Shown: positions 37,226-48,172 of the stretch, in pieces
Layout: each line of letters opens with the position of its first letter
Numbering within the stretch: the stretch's first letter is position 1
DNA from: Mactra quadrangularis
Lineage: Eukaryota; Mollusca; Bivalvia; Venerida; Mactridae
Assembly (NCBI GenBank): GCA_025267735.1
Contig: CM046308.1
Span: 31,113,267 to 31,177,266, forward strand
Length of the DNA: 64,000 bases
Reading direction: 5' to 3'
The notes under the pieces: model-generated
Told to the model about the DNA's origin: nothing
The model's input: only the letters and a program-made list of their open reading frames with translations
Databases searched by the model: none
Position numbers and translations under genes: made by a program

Positions 37226-39000
37226 CCATAACGAAATATACTTCCCTTATCGTATGCATGAGGGAAGTACGTGATCCTTTTAGTACATGTACTAAATTCA
37301 ATATCATTCAATTTTCAAACCGTACATACATGCATACGTTTACGCATGCACGCAAGTATATAAAAGAGTCGATATTTTCATGAAACTGCATTGAATAAGA
37401 TTTCGTGTTACATCCTTAATCGTGGTTATACATGTGCAATGGAGATGTTCACGAAAATCATTGTGATCTGAATAGTTAAGTAGTAATTTATACGTATACG
37501 TGCATACTGAAAACATTGGCAAGCATGACTGTTCATTTTGCAGTAAATAAGATCACCCCTTGTTATTTTCGACAATCGTAATAAAAACTTGAGCATGCAT
37601 GTTTCGCAATAATGCATTTTTTTACTCATGTGATACTTTTAAGACGTTCGCTCCGGATAGTCAATATGGGGGATGCTTTTGCTAATAATTAAGACGATTA
37701 TGTACAATATTGGAAAGCAATGTTAAAAAAAACTTTTTGGAACTTCGGTATGAATCTAAGTACACTTTTTACATGAGTGGTACTATTTATTTTATGTAAA
37801 GAAATATCCTCAAAGCAAAATCTTGTCCAACTTTTTTAATCATTCAAAAACATGAAAAAAAATGTATTCAACATTCTTTGGTTCATAGGTATGAAAACAA
37901 CCCTTTACCGTAACGCATATAATTATTTTGTTTTAAGCGACCTTTCGTATGAACGTTTTAAAAATTAACCTGTAAAATTACACGTAGATTCAGTAGTCTA
38001 CAAAACTAGTGGTTGTCCGGTTTCCCGGCACAACCAAAATCTCATAGTAGTTCGGACAAGCATATATATTTCTTTTGGGCAACCACATTTCTTGAAACAA
38101 GATATAGTGCTAGCTGCTAAAATGACCTATTTCGGCAACCAATTCTAATTACGTAGATCTACTGATTCAGGGATAAAAAAAGAGTTTTAAAACGCTGAAA
38201 ACGTTAGTGTTGCAAACAACCTGAAAACTGATAGCAACAAAAAGTACGTTTGAAATGCTTGCATAGTACATTTTTGTTACAAGATATCCTTGCAGACATT
38301 TAAATTGTTCATTTTTATGTAATATTACCTCTCGGCGCATGTTGATATCTTCCGTAATACAGCCATAACATATGGTTTAATATCTTTTGATAAAATGAGA
38401 ATTCAATCTGACACCCAATTCATGTGCAGACTTGTTTACTGGATCGTTTTAAATAACAACATATGAGACATTGTTTACATAGGATACCGTTTAAAATTGT
38501 CTCAAGTTATCCTAAACAACCAATATTATATTTCCTGTCAATAAATTATAGTACATTTAGTTGTGCAAATAGAATAAAACTTCCGTATGACAATTTCTCC
38601 AAATTAACATTAGTTCTTGAAAAAAGTCAATATAAGAGTGCGCATGTCGACAAACTGAAATAAAACTTCCTCATAAATTATGGTTGGCTAAGGGTTTTTT
38701 TTTACAAAAAAAGAGCAATATAAATCCTGCATATTCGCCTGTCCCCCACATTCTTGAGTAATATTTATTATATTCTCATAGATGTCACAACACTTTATTA
38801 CCACTATCGCGCCTTAATTCGTGGTATCGAAGCATACATTCGACCTTCAGAATTTTGGTCTAAATAGTTAAGTTATTGCTGGAAGATTTATTTAAATATT
38901 TATCTAAACTCAATAACTTTTTAGTATTATAACACATTTTGAAATTTTCCCGCTATTTTTTTGTTTATTTACACATAAACGTACTATATTTTTAATCGTA
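37226..39000. other. Intergenic, no feature recognised
   Basis: AT-rich. Minus-strand ORFs at 37340-37629 and a plus-strand ORF at 38463-38663 show no domains. Confidence 0.4.
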
Positions 39001-39018
39001 ATGTATACAGTCTCAATT

Positions 39019-39448
39019 CAGGGCTCGAATTTAACAACAAATTGAACTTGCAAATTGTTGCGAGTTAATTTTATTTCGACTCGAAAAAATGAAGAAGATC
39101 GCTTGCATTTTTTCTCCAAATTTTAACGGCATACATAGTAATTTTTTTATAATTATGCAATATAAAAACAACATAGTACTATATTAAACTATGGATAAAA
39201 CAATGCCGTTGTTGCCTATTCCTTTTTTGTGGGATAAACAAAGAACAAGTTTGTACTGCGATTCTTTAATTAATGCTATCGATCTTTCTGACTATTTCAA
39301 TGCTAATAATTTGAGCCTCATTGATTTAGACAAAAATATTTTTGCGGCCATTTCAACTCGCGGAAGTTTGCGAGTTAAAATAAAAGTTACTCGCAATTTT
39401 CAAAATCCACTCGCGTTTTGCGAGTATGCGAGCTCAAATTCGAGCCCT
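39019..39448. mobile_element. hAT-like MITE with CAGGGCTCGAA ends
   Basis: The left end CAGGGCTCGAATTT and right end AATTCGAGCCCT are inverted. ACTCGC motifs cluster under the right terminus, as in many hAT-type non-autonomous elements. An 8-bp ATGTATAC occurs directly after the right end (39449-39456) and ten bases before the left end (39001-39008), so it may be a target duplication with a few extra bases or a coincidence. The 109-codon ORF at 39191-39520 lies largely within the element and runs out of it, so I treat it as non-coding. Confidence 0.6.
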
Positions 39449-39456
39449 ATGTATAC

Positions 39457-40958
39457 TGTATATGTTCTCATTACGTATTTGTGTATTATTTGTAATGTAT
39501 TTTGTACAATATATCTTTAATGTCAAAATATTGTAAAATATATACATTGTGTTCTTGATTTCATTGTAATGCATTATATAAAATGCATGTATCTGTATAT
39601 TTATTGTCATGTAATTTACAAAATCTACAATTATTGTAATTTTTGCACTGCTCTAATGACATGTAATTTGTATGTATATACTTTCTGATAAAATTAAAAT
39701 GAAACGTATATATAAGTACCTAATCTTAAATATTGGCAAATTAAATATTTACAATTTACGATAAATGTATATAGAAATGCTCCGTATAAAGCGATGCTTC
39801 GATATTTGCAACATTCGATATATAGTCTGTATTGACCAATGGCTCGGCTAAAAATCTTGAAAAAATCTATATCGATTGCGTACTATCTTTCATAGGCATA
39901 TTTTACCATCATGTATTGGCATAATTGATCTGCACTTATGCACATAAACGCATCATTCTGTTTCGTATTCTCATATGACTTACACGAGCGTATGCTTATT
40001 GCTGTTTTGCTTTCATTCAAAGTTTTGTAACCCTGTAGATCTTCAACTTTCAAACGTGGATCCATACGGTCTGGCAAATTCAATCTTTTTACTATTTTGC
40101 ACTGTATTTATCAACTTTTCATATTAAACAATGCCTGTGCTGTAGGATAAAGAGATAGACAGATAGAAATTATTAAATCAATGAAAATACATGTGTACAT
40201 GTAATACATACATAGCACACAGATGATTAAAACTACAGTTAAAACATAAAATATAAATACTATAATTATCAAACATTCATTGTGCTAGAGAACATAATTA
40301 TTTTCATTTATTAATGATATCACAAAAAGTCATGTGATTTACCTTGTTTTCATTGCGGTCCTTACTAAATGAAATATTTTATGCCAGATTGTCATTTTGT
40401 GTCTACTATCGGTGCAATGCTAGTGCAAAAGACAAATCAATTGAGCCAAATACAATGGGCTCAAAGACAAGCTTACAAACCGGCTTATAATGCTAGGATC
40501 TACGTGTAATCACAACGAACATCTATCCAACATAAAACACATTCAAAATATCACCAAGATTGGAGTGTTTTAGTATATTTTAATACATTGAACAGTTACA
40601 ACATTCAAGGCAAATAAACATTTTCTTTCATGCATTACGGTAAAATGTAGTGTGTTATTCGATGAAAATATATGTTTTATATTTTCATTGTAGTGAAAAT
40701 ATAATCTAATACTCGTATTTTCATCGTCTATGACGTCATCGTAGAAGATAATAGACGTCATATTGGAAAATAAATGGCGTCACGTTATATAATTTTGTGT
40801 AAAATACATCAAATAAAAAACAAAATTAAGCATGAAAGAAGCACATATATACGTAAACGTCGATGTAAGATCTTTTTCATTTCAACTAGTGAACTCAGAA
40901 AATGACATTTTCACCCGTGGCTATGCCACTCGTTCAAATATGTTTTCTGAGCTCACTC
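39457..40958. other. AT-rich intergenic, no feature recognised
   Basis: No exon or repeat is recognised. An ORF at 39883-40083 on the minus strand has no domain that I recognise. Confidence 0.4.
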
Positions 40959-40966
40959 GGTGCAAT

Positions 40967-41078
40967 CACAGGAGCTTGACATTTTATATCATACTACGAA
41001 AATTACCCTCTTACATATATTTTATTATATGTAAGAGGGAAATTTTCGTAGTATGATATAAAATGTCAAGCTCCTGTG
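40967..41078. mobile_element. 112-bp near-perfect foldback MITE with TSD
   Basis: The arms 40967-41019 and 41026-41078 are reverse complements over 53 bp with one mismatch (A-A at 41005/41040), leaving a 6-base loop. GTGCAAT is duplicated at 40960-40966 and 41079-41085; an 8-bp GGTGCAAT duplication is possible if the last stem base is shared. The near-identity of arms and flanks points to recent insertion. It lies about 0.4 kb downstream of the glycosyltransferase stop codon. Confidence 0.9.
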
Positions 41079-41107
41079 GTGCAATAAAAATCGATCTTAC
41101 ACCAAAG

Positions 41108-41453
41108 CATTCGGAACTCCTCGGCCATTTGCTACGAATAACCTCGGACATATTTAGGCGCCATTTTAAAACTACCGGTGTTGAAGTAAACAAATACACG
41201 ATCGTCTAGGCGATGAGTGATGTTTCGTTTTTAGTCCGTAAATTTAAAATTACATCGTTCAATGATATTGCTGAACATTATATAACAGAGAGTTGTGTTT
41301 TGACAAAGATCTGTGTGTATACTACAAGAACTATTTTGCATAACTGTTACGTGCTTCGCCTCGCGTAGGTAGTAAAATCCCAAGTCGCCAGGGTAGACCC
41401 CCACGGATCCTTCCGAGATTATTCATTCATGAAAGGTCGAGGTGTTCCGAATG
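41108..41453. mobile_element. 346-bp MITE with 9-bp TSD, same family as 2.9 kb
   Basis: The left CATTCGGAACTCCTCGGCC and right GGTCGAGGTGTTCCGAATG ends are inverted repeats with two mismatches. ACACCAAAG is duplicated perfectly at 41099-41107 and 41454-41462. The first ~40 bp resemble the element at 2879-3168 (CTACG...AACCTCG), but the interiors differ. Its edge is 47 bp from the stop codon of the adjacent glycosyltransferase, so it probably falls within that gene's 3' UTR or just beyond it. Confidence 0.88.
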
Positions 41454-41500
41454 ACACCAAAGTTGACAAATATCCTCTATATACAATTTCAATGATACTA

Positions 41501-42841
41501 CTATAAAACTAAATAATCACTTGAATATTTCTTAGCCAGGGTTTTGTATTGTTTAACTGCACCATACCAAAATTTATCCATAATACCTTCAGTGTGTGCA
41601 TTTGCTACGATCATTTCACATTGTTTTTCATTCGATTCAAAACATTTCACAGCTTTACCTTCATCTAAGTTTAAATTCAGTAATGGAGAGTGACTCACAT
41701 TCCCTATTTTAAATGGCAACAAACCAAACAAATACACGTCATCTATCCAAAAGAAGCGAGTAACTCTTGCAGCTTTGTACATTTCTGGAATTATGTCTGA
41801 TGATAAAATTGTAAAGAACCCATTGCAGTAAGTGAAAGGAAAGTGTGTCATATTTTTAAACTCATTGTCATCGACCATCCATTTCCCTTTCTTTCTCTGT
41901 ATGGTAGAAGTCCCATTATATCTGACAGGGCACCAAATATGCCGAGTTTTATTTTTAAAATCTATGTCAATCTTTTCCATAACTTTAAACACATTGACAA
42001 ACACATCATCATCTACTTTCAGAACAAATCTAGCATGTCTGCAATTTTCAGTGACCCACCTCAGACCAAGAACTCCTTTATGTGTCAAATTTTTATACGT
42101 ATCCAGAAAATTACCTTGAATAATATCATTATGCAAAGATGATTCGTGTTCAATTAGTGTCTGAGTGGTTGATTTTGAAGGCATACCTAAAACAAACACT
42201 ATCCTCAATGAATGTCCACGATAAAGTTTATAGTTTGCCCAAGTTTCCCTAATGGATGATCTCCTCATAAAATGTGTTGTAGATGAATGAACTACGACAA
42301 TGATTGATAAATGTTTTTCATCTGAACACACTTTTGGGTTATTTATATTATAAGGATTTTCATTTATAGTCACTGGGTACGTAAATCCAGGAATGGCACC
42401 TGCGTCGGAATACTCCCGACTGTCCTCGCCTTTACTCTCCGCGGATGTGACTCCTGCACTAGTAGTGTTATTAAAACCACTATTTTGAGCACCTGATTGT
42501 CTTGTAGTTAATTGTACAGCGTTACCTATTGAAAGTTTACCTTTTTGCATGTCGCGCATAATTTTAGATGATACGTTAAGTTTAAAAGCAACATACATTT
42601 GCCCATCATCATGCTCTATCAATATGACATTCACTGAGTTCTCTTCTAGTTCCTTCCAGTCTACACGTGTATTAGCCAATGAAGTAATAATTGTCGGGGT
42701 TCGTTTTACTGAGAAGAATACTGAACACAGAAATATGATTAAAACTAAGGAGAACACAGCGGACACACAACTGAAGTCACCATTTATTATAGATTGCGTC
42801 CATTTCGCTATAGTAATCCTCATTGACCTCAGCGTTGCCAT
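41501..42841 (-). CDS. Family-31 beta-1,3-glycosyltransferase (type II Golgi)
   Basis: Encodes 446 residues of a GT31-type beta-1,3-galactosyl/N-acetylglucosaminyltransferase-like enzyme, which transfers a sugar from a UDP donor to glycoprotein or glycolipid glycans in the Golgi lumen. The order is a short cytosolic N-terminus, a membrane anchor (about 25-45), a variable stem to about 170, and then the catalytic domain. Family motifs are SSIRETWA (195-202), IVFVLG (214-219), VLKVDDDVFVN with the metal-binding DDD at 277-279, YCNGF (338-342) and DDVYLFG (367-373, in place of the family's EDVY). Sequons lie at N89, N124, N125, N251, N297, N309, N330 and N381. The coding region is uninterrupted, and a strong acceptor lies 21 bp upstream of the ATG. 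A paralogue sits about 6.6 kb away on the same strand. Donor and acceptor specificity cannot be read from the sequence. Confidence 0.92.
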   Translation of the reverse strand: MATLRSMRITIAKWTQSIINGDFSCVSAVFSLVLIIFLCSVFFSVKRTPTIITSLANTRVDWKELEENSVNVILIEHDDGQMYVAFKLNVSSKIMRDMQKGKLSIGNAVQLTTRQSGAQNSGFNNTTSAGVTSAESKGEDSREYSDAGAIPGFTYPVTINENPYNINNPKVCSDEKHLSIIVVVHSSTTHFMRRSSIRETWANYKLYRGHSLRIVFVLGMPSKSTTQTLIEHESSLHNDIIQGNFLDTYKNLTHKGVLGLRWVTENCRHARFVLKVDDDVFVNVFKVMEKIDIDFKNKTRHIWCPVRYNGTSTIQRKKGKWMVDDNEFKNMTHFPFTYCNGFFTILSSDIIPEMYKAARVTRFFWIDDVYLFGLLPFKIGNVSHSPLLNLNLDEGKAVKCFESNEKQCEMIVANAHTEGIMDKFWYGAVKQYKTLAKKYSSDYLVL

Positions 42842-42861
42842 CTTAGCCTTTAGTTAGCTCT

Positions 42862-42866
42862 TCTGC
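42862..42866 (-). promoter_or_regulatory. Splice acceptor in the 5' UTR of the first GT31 gene
   Basis: The minus strand reads ATACTTTCTACATTGCAG|AA, with the exon starting at 42862, 21 bp before the ATG at 42841. This implies an upstream non-coding exon at higher coordinates, as for the paralogue. Confidence 0.6.
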
Positions 42867-43080
42867 AATGTAGAAAGTATCATTATGTAGAAATGCATTT
42901 GAAAACAATCATGAATTGATAGATAATATTAGATAATGTGTTGATACAACTGACTCATCCCATTTTAATGTGAATATCAACCGGCCTTGAAAATTACGAA
43001 TTTAATTGAGTTAAATAGTTTTACCCCCTTTAGCATAAATCATAATTTAACCTATATATCGATTATAAAACTAGTTCTTA

Positions 43081-43258
43081 TAACTTAGATTAGTCTCTCT
43101 TGGGACCGCTTAACAGATCCCAGATTCGGTGCCAGTAGGATAAATGTTCTTGTTCAAGAATACAACTGGGTAGGTTTTAGATGTGATATGAAACCAACGC
43201 GGAGCTGGCTGTCCAATCATTACAAGTCCAAACTTGTAACCAATCGGCCGCGCCTGCT
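43081..43258 (-). mobile_element. SINE, family F4
   Basis: The minus strand starts with a class-II tRNA-like head (GCGCGGCCGATTGGTTACAA) and continues to TTGTTCTTG...AACATTTATCC. Landmarks shared with 62450-62632 include GCCAGTAGGATAAATGTTCT against GCTAGTAGGATAAAGTTTCT, and GGAGCTGGCTGTCCAATCAT against AGAGCTGACTATATCCAATG. The end opposite the head is poorly defined. Confidence 0.7.
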
Positions 43259-43744
43259 CTTTTCATAAAGTTAATATAAACACAACATATTAATTTGGTA
43301 AAATACATTCAATACATTTATCGAACCAAGGTACTCGAAATTGCAATACTCTCTTAGCATAAGTCGAGCTTCAGAGTTATTCAAATAATTTAAGTTGGTA
43401 ACAAATTGTAAAGCAGTGATATAAACGTGTGTGCATCTATTTTTATTACATTATTTGGGTGAATAATTTCCCTAGGTGAAAAGTAGACAGTGTACATTAC
43501 AGTCGTATCATAGCAACTTAAATATTTAATTTTAAACTGTCACAGTGATAGCAGACAGTCTAAAGAGGAATGCAATACATACAAAAGATTACAAACCGTT
43601 TACATACCACGTTAGGACAAAAGAAAAGGAAATTAACCCTTATATTAAAGCAACGAACGAGTTATAAAGTAATTGTATTGTGTAATAACTTAACTTCCTT
43701 TTGTAGTTAGATTTCATTACAACTAATAGAACTATTGTCAGGTA
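43259..43744. other. Intergenic, no feature recognised
   Basis: It may contain part of a 5' UTR intron of the GT31 gene. Nothing specific is seen. Confidence 0.35.
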
Positions 43745-43872
43745 TTTTTTCTTAACGTCGTATTCAACACATATGTTAGGTCATATATACGACGGCAAGC
43801 TCTTCCTATTAGATCTATAGGTTTCCTGGACACTTTTCAGACATGCTAACCACTACGCCACGGCCGCGGCTT
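43745..43872 (-). mobile_element. SINE, family F2, internally deleted
   Basis: The left part (TTAACGTCGTATTCAACACA, then GGTTTCCTGGACACTTTTC) and right part (AGACATGCTAACCACTACGC CACGGCCGCGGC) match the two ends of the F2 copy at 25711-25953. About 100 bp between them, including the B box, are deleted. Confidence 0.82.
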
Positions 43873-44139
43873 CTGTTAGGTTTTAAAGTAAGAACATCAC
43901 AATATGTAATGACGTAGCTGGCAATTATAGCAGTGTTTTAATCAATAAGATTTGTTTATGAATATCTCGCAAAAACAAGCATTATTGCACTTGGCTGTTT
44001 GTAGGGTAACATTGTCTAAACTCAGAGTATGTCTTTGTGAATACTGAAAATTTTAAAATCTACTAATTCTAAAACAAAGAGCAAAATTCAAACGTATAAC
44101 ATTTAAAATAATACGATAACATCAAAAGCAATAACAAAC

Positions 44140-44655
44140 GGTTAAAACATCGTCAACTATAAAATAGGACAAAATACAGTCAACTTTAAGCATGGTAAAA
44201 TACAGCCAATTTTAATTATGGAAATACGGACAACTTTAAATATGGTAAAAAACAGTCAACTTTAAATATGGCAAAATACGGTCAACTTTAAAATACTGCA
44301 AAACAAAGTCAACTTTAAATACAGTAAAATACAGTCAACTATAAAATACGGCAAAACACAGTCAACTTTAAACACAGTAAAATACAGTCAACTATAAAAT
44401 ACTGCAAAACTAAGTCAACTTTTGAATATGGTAAAATACATTCCACTATAAAATATGACAAAATACAGTCAACTTTAAATCCAGTAAAATACAGTCAACT
44501 ATAAAATACGGCAAAACAAAGTCAACTTTTAAATATGGTAAAATACAGTCAACTACAAAATATGACAAAATACAGTCAACTTTAAATACAGTAAAATACA
44601 GTCAACTATAAAATATTGCAAAACAAAGTCAACTTTAAATTCGGCAAAAATTTAA
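44140..44655 (+). repeat. ~26-bp minisatellite, about 20 units
   Basis: The core GTCAAC recurs about 20 times from 44151 to 44652 at a mean spacing near 26 bp. The consensus is close to AAAATACAGTCAACTTTAAA plus TATGGT. TATAAAATACGGC, TTTAAATATGGT and CAAAACAAAGTCAAC variants alternate, giving a higher-order pattern of about 80 bp in the central part. There is no coding potential. It lies between the two GT31 genes. Confidence 0.92.
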
Positions 44656-44981
44656 GTAACTATACAATAAGACAATACATGTATACATTGCCCTAGTTCT
44701 AATATTCTATGTCTTAAAACAAAACTAAACCACTATGGAGATCAGCCAGTACATTAGTGATAACAGTAAAGACTTTAATATGTACGTTGATAATGGGCAA
44801 GAGACAGAGTGACATACTTTCTAGTTCATTACAGAACATTGTATAATAATATCATCACGTTTTATGTATTGGCCATGATTAGCGATAAGTAATAAAAGAG
44901 ATTGAAATATTGATCATCTGTAATGGATATTTTTTTTCACAATGCAAATATTTTTTGTGAACGCAGTATACATGAAAACTT

Positions 44982-45503
44982 TTAATACACGAGAGCTGAA
45001 GCTCTCGGGGTATAATTCATTCAAGCGGGCCCATAAATACCAACAGGCCCTTCTCTAACGTGTATTAGCCTTTAAATATGTCACGGCTTGAACAAGTGTA
45101 CTTTCTGACTTATATACCGGTTATTGCAATCAAGCCAGGGACAAACCTGCGTCAAACATAGAATTTTGATTTCATAAAAGAATATCGGTCTTTATCTGCA
45201 AATATCAAACTAAGGGTAATGGTAGGCAGTTTAACATGCGATTTTTCAATCCTGACCAAGACTGAACTCAGGTCAGTCAAACCACAATTAGGGACCACAG
45301 TTGAAACAAGGGCTTGCCCTTTTTATGCTATCCCTGGTGTTGGTTTGGTTGTCATAGTAAATTATCACATTCTGTTTGTGATATATGCGTTCTTTGTAAT
45401 TTTGCTATCTGTACACAATGCCACATAAATATTAGTATATAGTAGTAGTATAACTAACTTGAATCTGGGAATTTGTTTAATTAACAAACTTCTCGTGTAT
45501 TAT
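44982..45503. repeat. Inverted-repeat structure with CGAGAGCT hairpin
   Basis: CGAGAGCT-GA-AGCTCTCG (44990-45007) is a perfect 8-bp stem. The outer motif TAATACACGAGAG at 44983 recurs inverted at 45058-45068 (CGTGTATTA) and at about 45489-45502 (TTCTCGTGTATTA). This may be a ~520-bp MITE bounded by these motifs, or two overlapping small ones. Element limits are uncertain. Confidence 0.4.
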
Positions 45504-46093
45504 TTATTAATAGCAGTGTCGCTGCTTGACTTATGTTGCCATGAACGTTCTTTGCATGAGTCAAGCATGACAAAGGCAACTTTATTCTCTTAACTGCATT
45601 TTGTAATATCTAACTCATTGATATAGATCGGTTACAAAATCTTCAAAAGTCATGACATTGACGCCTTAATCTCTGAATAACTTGCTTCATTCAAGCTTTA
45701 AAATCATAGTAAGCAAACTGATTAAGTCTTTAATTCAAATTTTATTCAAATATTATTTCAATGAACTCACATTCTTGTAGACACGAAGGCTAATAGTATC
45801 CATATTTAATCACATATGTCAGCACAAATATTTGATAAAACTATGGGAATTTTAGAGTAAACACAGATTTGAAACAATACTGATAATAAAAGAGTGTAAC
45901 ATATCCAATATAGTACACATCTATATATCGCCAAACAAACAGTTCATTCTATACTTAAATATATTTAATCATGTTTCAACGATAAGGAGGATTTGTACGA
46001 CACCAAATATGGTATGGTGTAGTGTTCAGGACACCTTTATAGTTTATACAGATGTATACATCCATTTTGTGCGCAAGCCTTTTGCCAATAGAC
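45504..46093. other. Intergenic, no feature recognised
   Basis: Nothing recognised. Confidence 0.4.
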
Positions 46094-46343
46094 AAATTGT
46101 AGCTTCGATTCACGGGCGGGGCATACTTTCGTAGAGCTTGGTCATGATACAATTACTACGGTCATTCGTCTTCCTACTATTGATTCTGAATTATTTACGG
46201 CAATTGTCAGTCACTGACGAAAGCATGTGCCTACTAAATTGTTGACAGCTAAATCCAGAAATTTAGTCACTCCAGAAACAATGAGTATTTTAACTATGCG
46301 TTCATACGGGTTTAAACCAACCACAAAAAGTAAAAGGAAACGG
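46094..46343 (+). mobile_element. SINE, family F3, 5'-truncated and decayed
   Basis: Begins in the tRNA head just before the B box end (CTTCGATTCACGGGCGGGGC) and follows the F3 body (ATACTTTCGTAGAGCTTGGT, CAATTGTCAGTCACTGACG, ACAGCTAAATCCAGAAATTT). The tail is degraded to CATACGGGTTTAAACCAACC. Confidence 0.82.
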
Positions 46344-47640
46344 CATCACAATTGTATAGTACAGTATAACCTCTGCAGAGCAGCCCTCCACATAACAAAT
46401 CCTCTGCACAACAACAGTTTTTGATATTTCCCGTTAGCGTAATTTAATGGAATTTAACCTCTGAAGAGCAACAACTTCTGAACAGCATCACATTTTAGTC
46501 CCTCCCAGTGGGTGTTGTTTAAGAGAGGTTGTACTGTAGTTGAAAAGTGGCCTATTGAACTTAGCACTCAATGCGGAGGTTTACGTAGTACATCAACATT
46601 TATAACTGAAATCTACGCTAACTTTGTAAATTGTGAAAATGTTAAAAAACAAAATCTGGTTTATTTCATGTAAGCGACGGCTAACGTCCTTGTATATGTC
46701 TAACTATTTTTCAAAAGGAAGTTATTATGGTGCAGAACTAATAATATTATAGTTTACATCTTAATCACAAAGATTGTAATATCTATTAATAAATCCAGGG
46801 ATTTTATATAACAGGTATTTGTAACGATAAGTAAATGTAATAGATTTTCATCAAATTTCACTGTCGTCGCTATTGTTTCGGCCAATACGGAAAACAAGTT
46901 TAAATAAAGATATTCACATGAAATTTTGCACCAGTACCATTCAAATTGACATAAATGTTAGGAAAAATGTGTTTCTAGATGATTTTGAGTTAAATTACGC
47001 TCACAGACTGTTTGACAAAATAATGCATTTTCCCGCCGATCTGCCAATTTTAGCCCCATTTTACATACCTAAAGTCATATTTTCGGTCATAATTGCAACA
47101 TTTTTTTGTCAAAAACTTTAGAAACATTCAAAATTTGCATGAAAGACATGTACAAAAACATAAATCAAACTTTTACACTCTGGAAAAGTTTGTACAGCCT
47201 ACTTCAGCCAATTATAGACAGTGACGACCGTGAAAATTCAAAGAAGCACTTCGTTACAAATCCCTGTTATATAGAATCCCTGATAAATCTAAGGCATGAA
47301 TAGACAAGGTAAACAATTTCGATAAAGATGAACACTTACAATGTTAAACACTATTTACAAAACATCAAAGGAAACTTGTTTTATTCAGAAAGATAAAATG
47401 TCATTTGAGCTTTGTATGAATGCATGTTTATTCTTCTTTTAATAGCATTCACTGACATACATCATCATATCGTTGAATACAATGAATTATTGAATTACTA
47501 TTAACCATATATCGACGCAACACACCTTATATCTGTATTGTAACATTGAAAAGCAAAGCTTGTAAAAATTGACTTTAAACAAATATTGAAATGTCACAGT
47601 CTAAATATAGTTTCTATCATTGATTTGGTTATAGCTTATT
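46344..47640. other. Intergenic, no feature recognised
   Basis: ORFs at 46873-47121 and 47106-47303 have no recognisable domain. No repeat is identified. Confidence 0.4.
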
Positions 47641-47644
47641 TCTA

Positions 47645-48172
47645 TTTCCTTACAAATCAGAATGTATATCACAGTTGGAGTCCACGTCGTTTCCTTACAA
47701 ATCAGAATGTATATCACAGTTGGAATACCACGTGACTATGACATCAAAAAATGCTACGGTTTGGAGAAGAAAACAGTGAAAAATCAGCTTCGACTTAAAG
47801 TTTTAAAGAGCTATAAGTCTTTTAATTATTGTCAGATTATAATGATACCTACGCGGTGCTTAGCAGAAAGTCTGCACTGTTTGCTGTACATCACATCTCC
47901 AACGCCAGTTTTATACTGTTTGCTAACACCCCGAGAAGACTATTCCTTTTTTAAGAGTGCTGCAGTGACAAGTCGTTGTCCCTTGAGTAGAAAAATCTTT
48001 GGAATGTTTCCAGGGTATTAACAAAATTGATAAAACTGGCGTTGGAGATGTGATGCGCAGCAAATAGTATACTTTTCTGCTTAGCCTCGAGGCGGATTTT
48101 TAGTTTTGTTCTTGAAACCGTAGCATTTGTGATGTCATAGTCACGTGGTATAGCCACCGTGATATGGGTTCA
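47645..48172. mobile_element. Long-TIR foldback element with duplicated left edge
   Basis: The left arm (from about 47708: CCACGTGACTATGACATCA, ATGCTACGGTTTGGAGAA) is inverted at 48172-48090 (TGATGTCATAGTCACGTGG). A second inverted block, CACATCTCCAACGCCAGTTT (47891) against its complement at about 48030-48049, shows that the arms continue for some 150-200 bp. The outermost left part is itself directly repeated (TTTCCTTACAAATCAGAATG at about 47648 and 47692). The 119-codon ORF here is produced by these repeats. Confidence 0.75.

Noticed and set aside
39191..39520. 109-codon plus-strand ORF as a gene
   Set aside because: Most of it lies inside the hAT-like MITE and its later codons are the element's ACTCGC-rich terminus. 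No domain is seen.
41832..42142. Plus-strand ORFs opposite the first GT31 gene, including 42549-42857
   Set aside because: Antisense shadows of a well-supported coding exon. No independent motif is seen.
44140..44655. CRISPR-like array
   Set aside because: Units are contiguous at ~26 bp with no unique spacers, in a eukaryotic genome. It is a minisatellite.
47662..48021. 119-codon plus-strand ORF as a gene
   Set aside because: It is built from a short direct repeat and the left arm of a foldback element. The repeated peptide at its start reflects DNA duplication.
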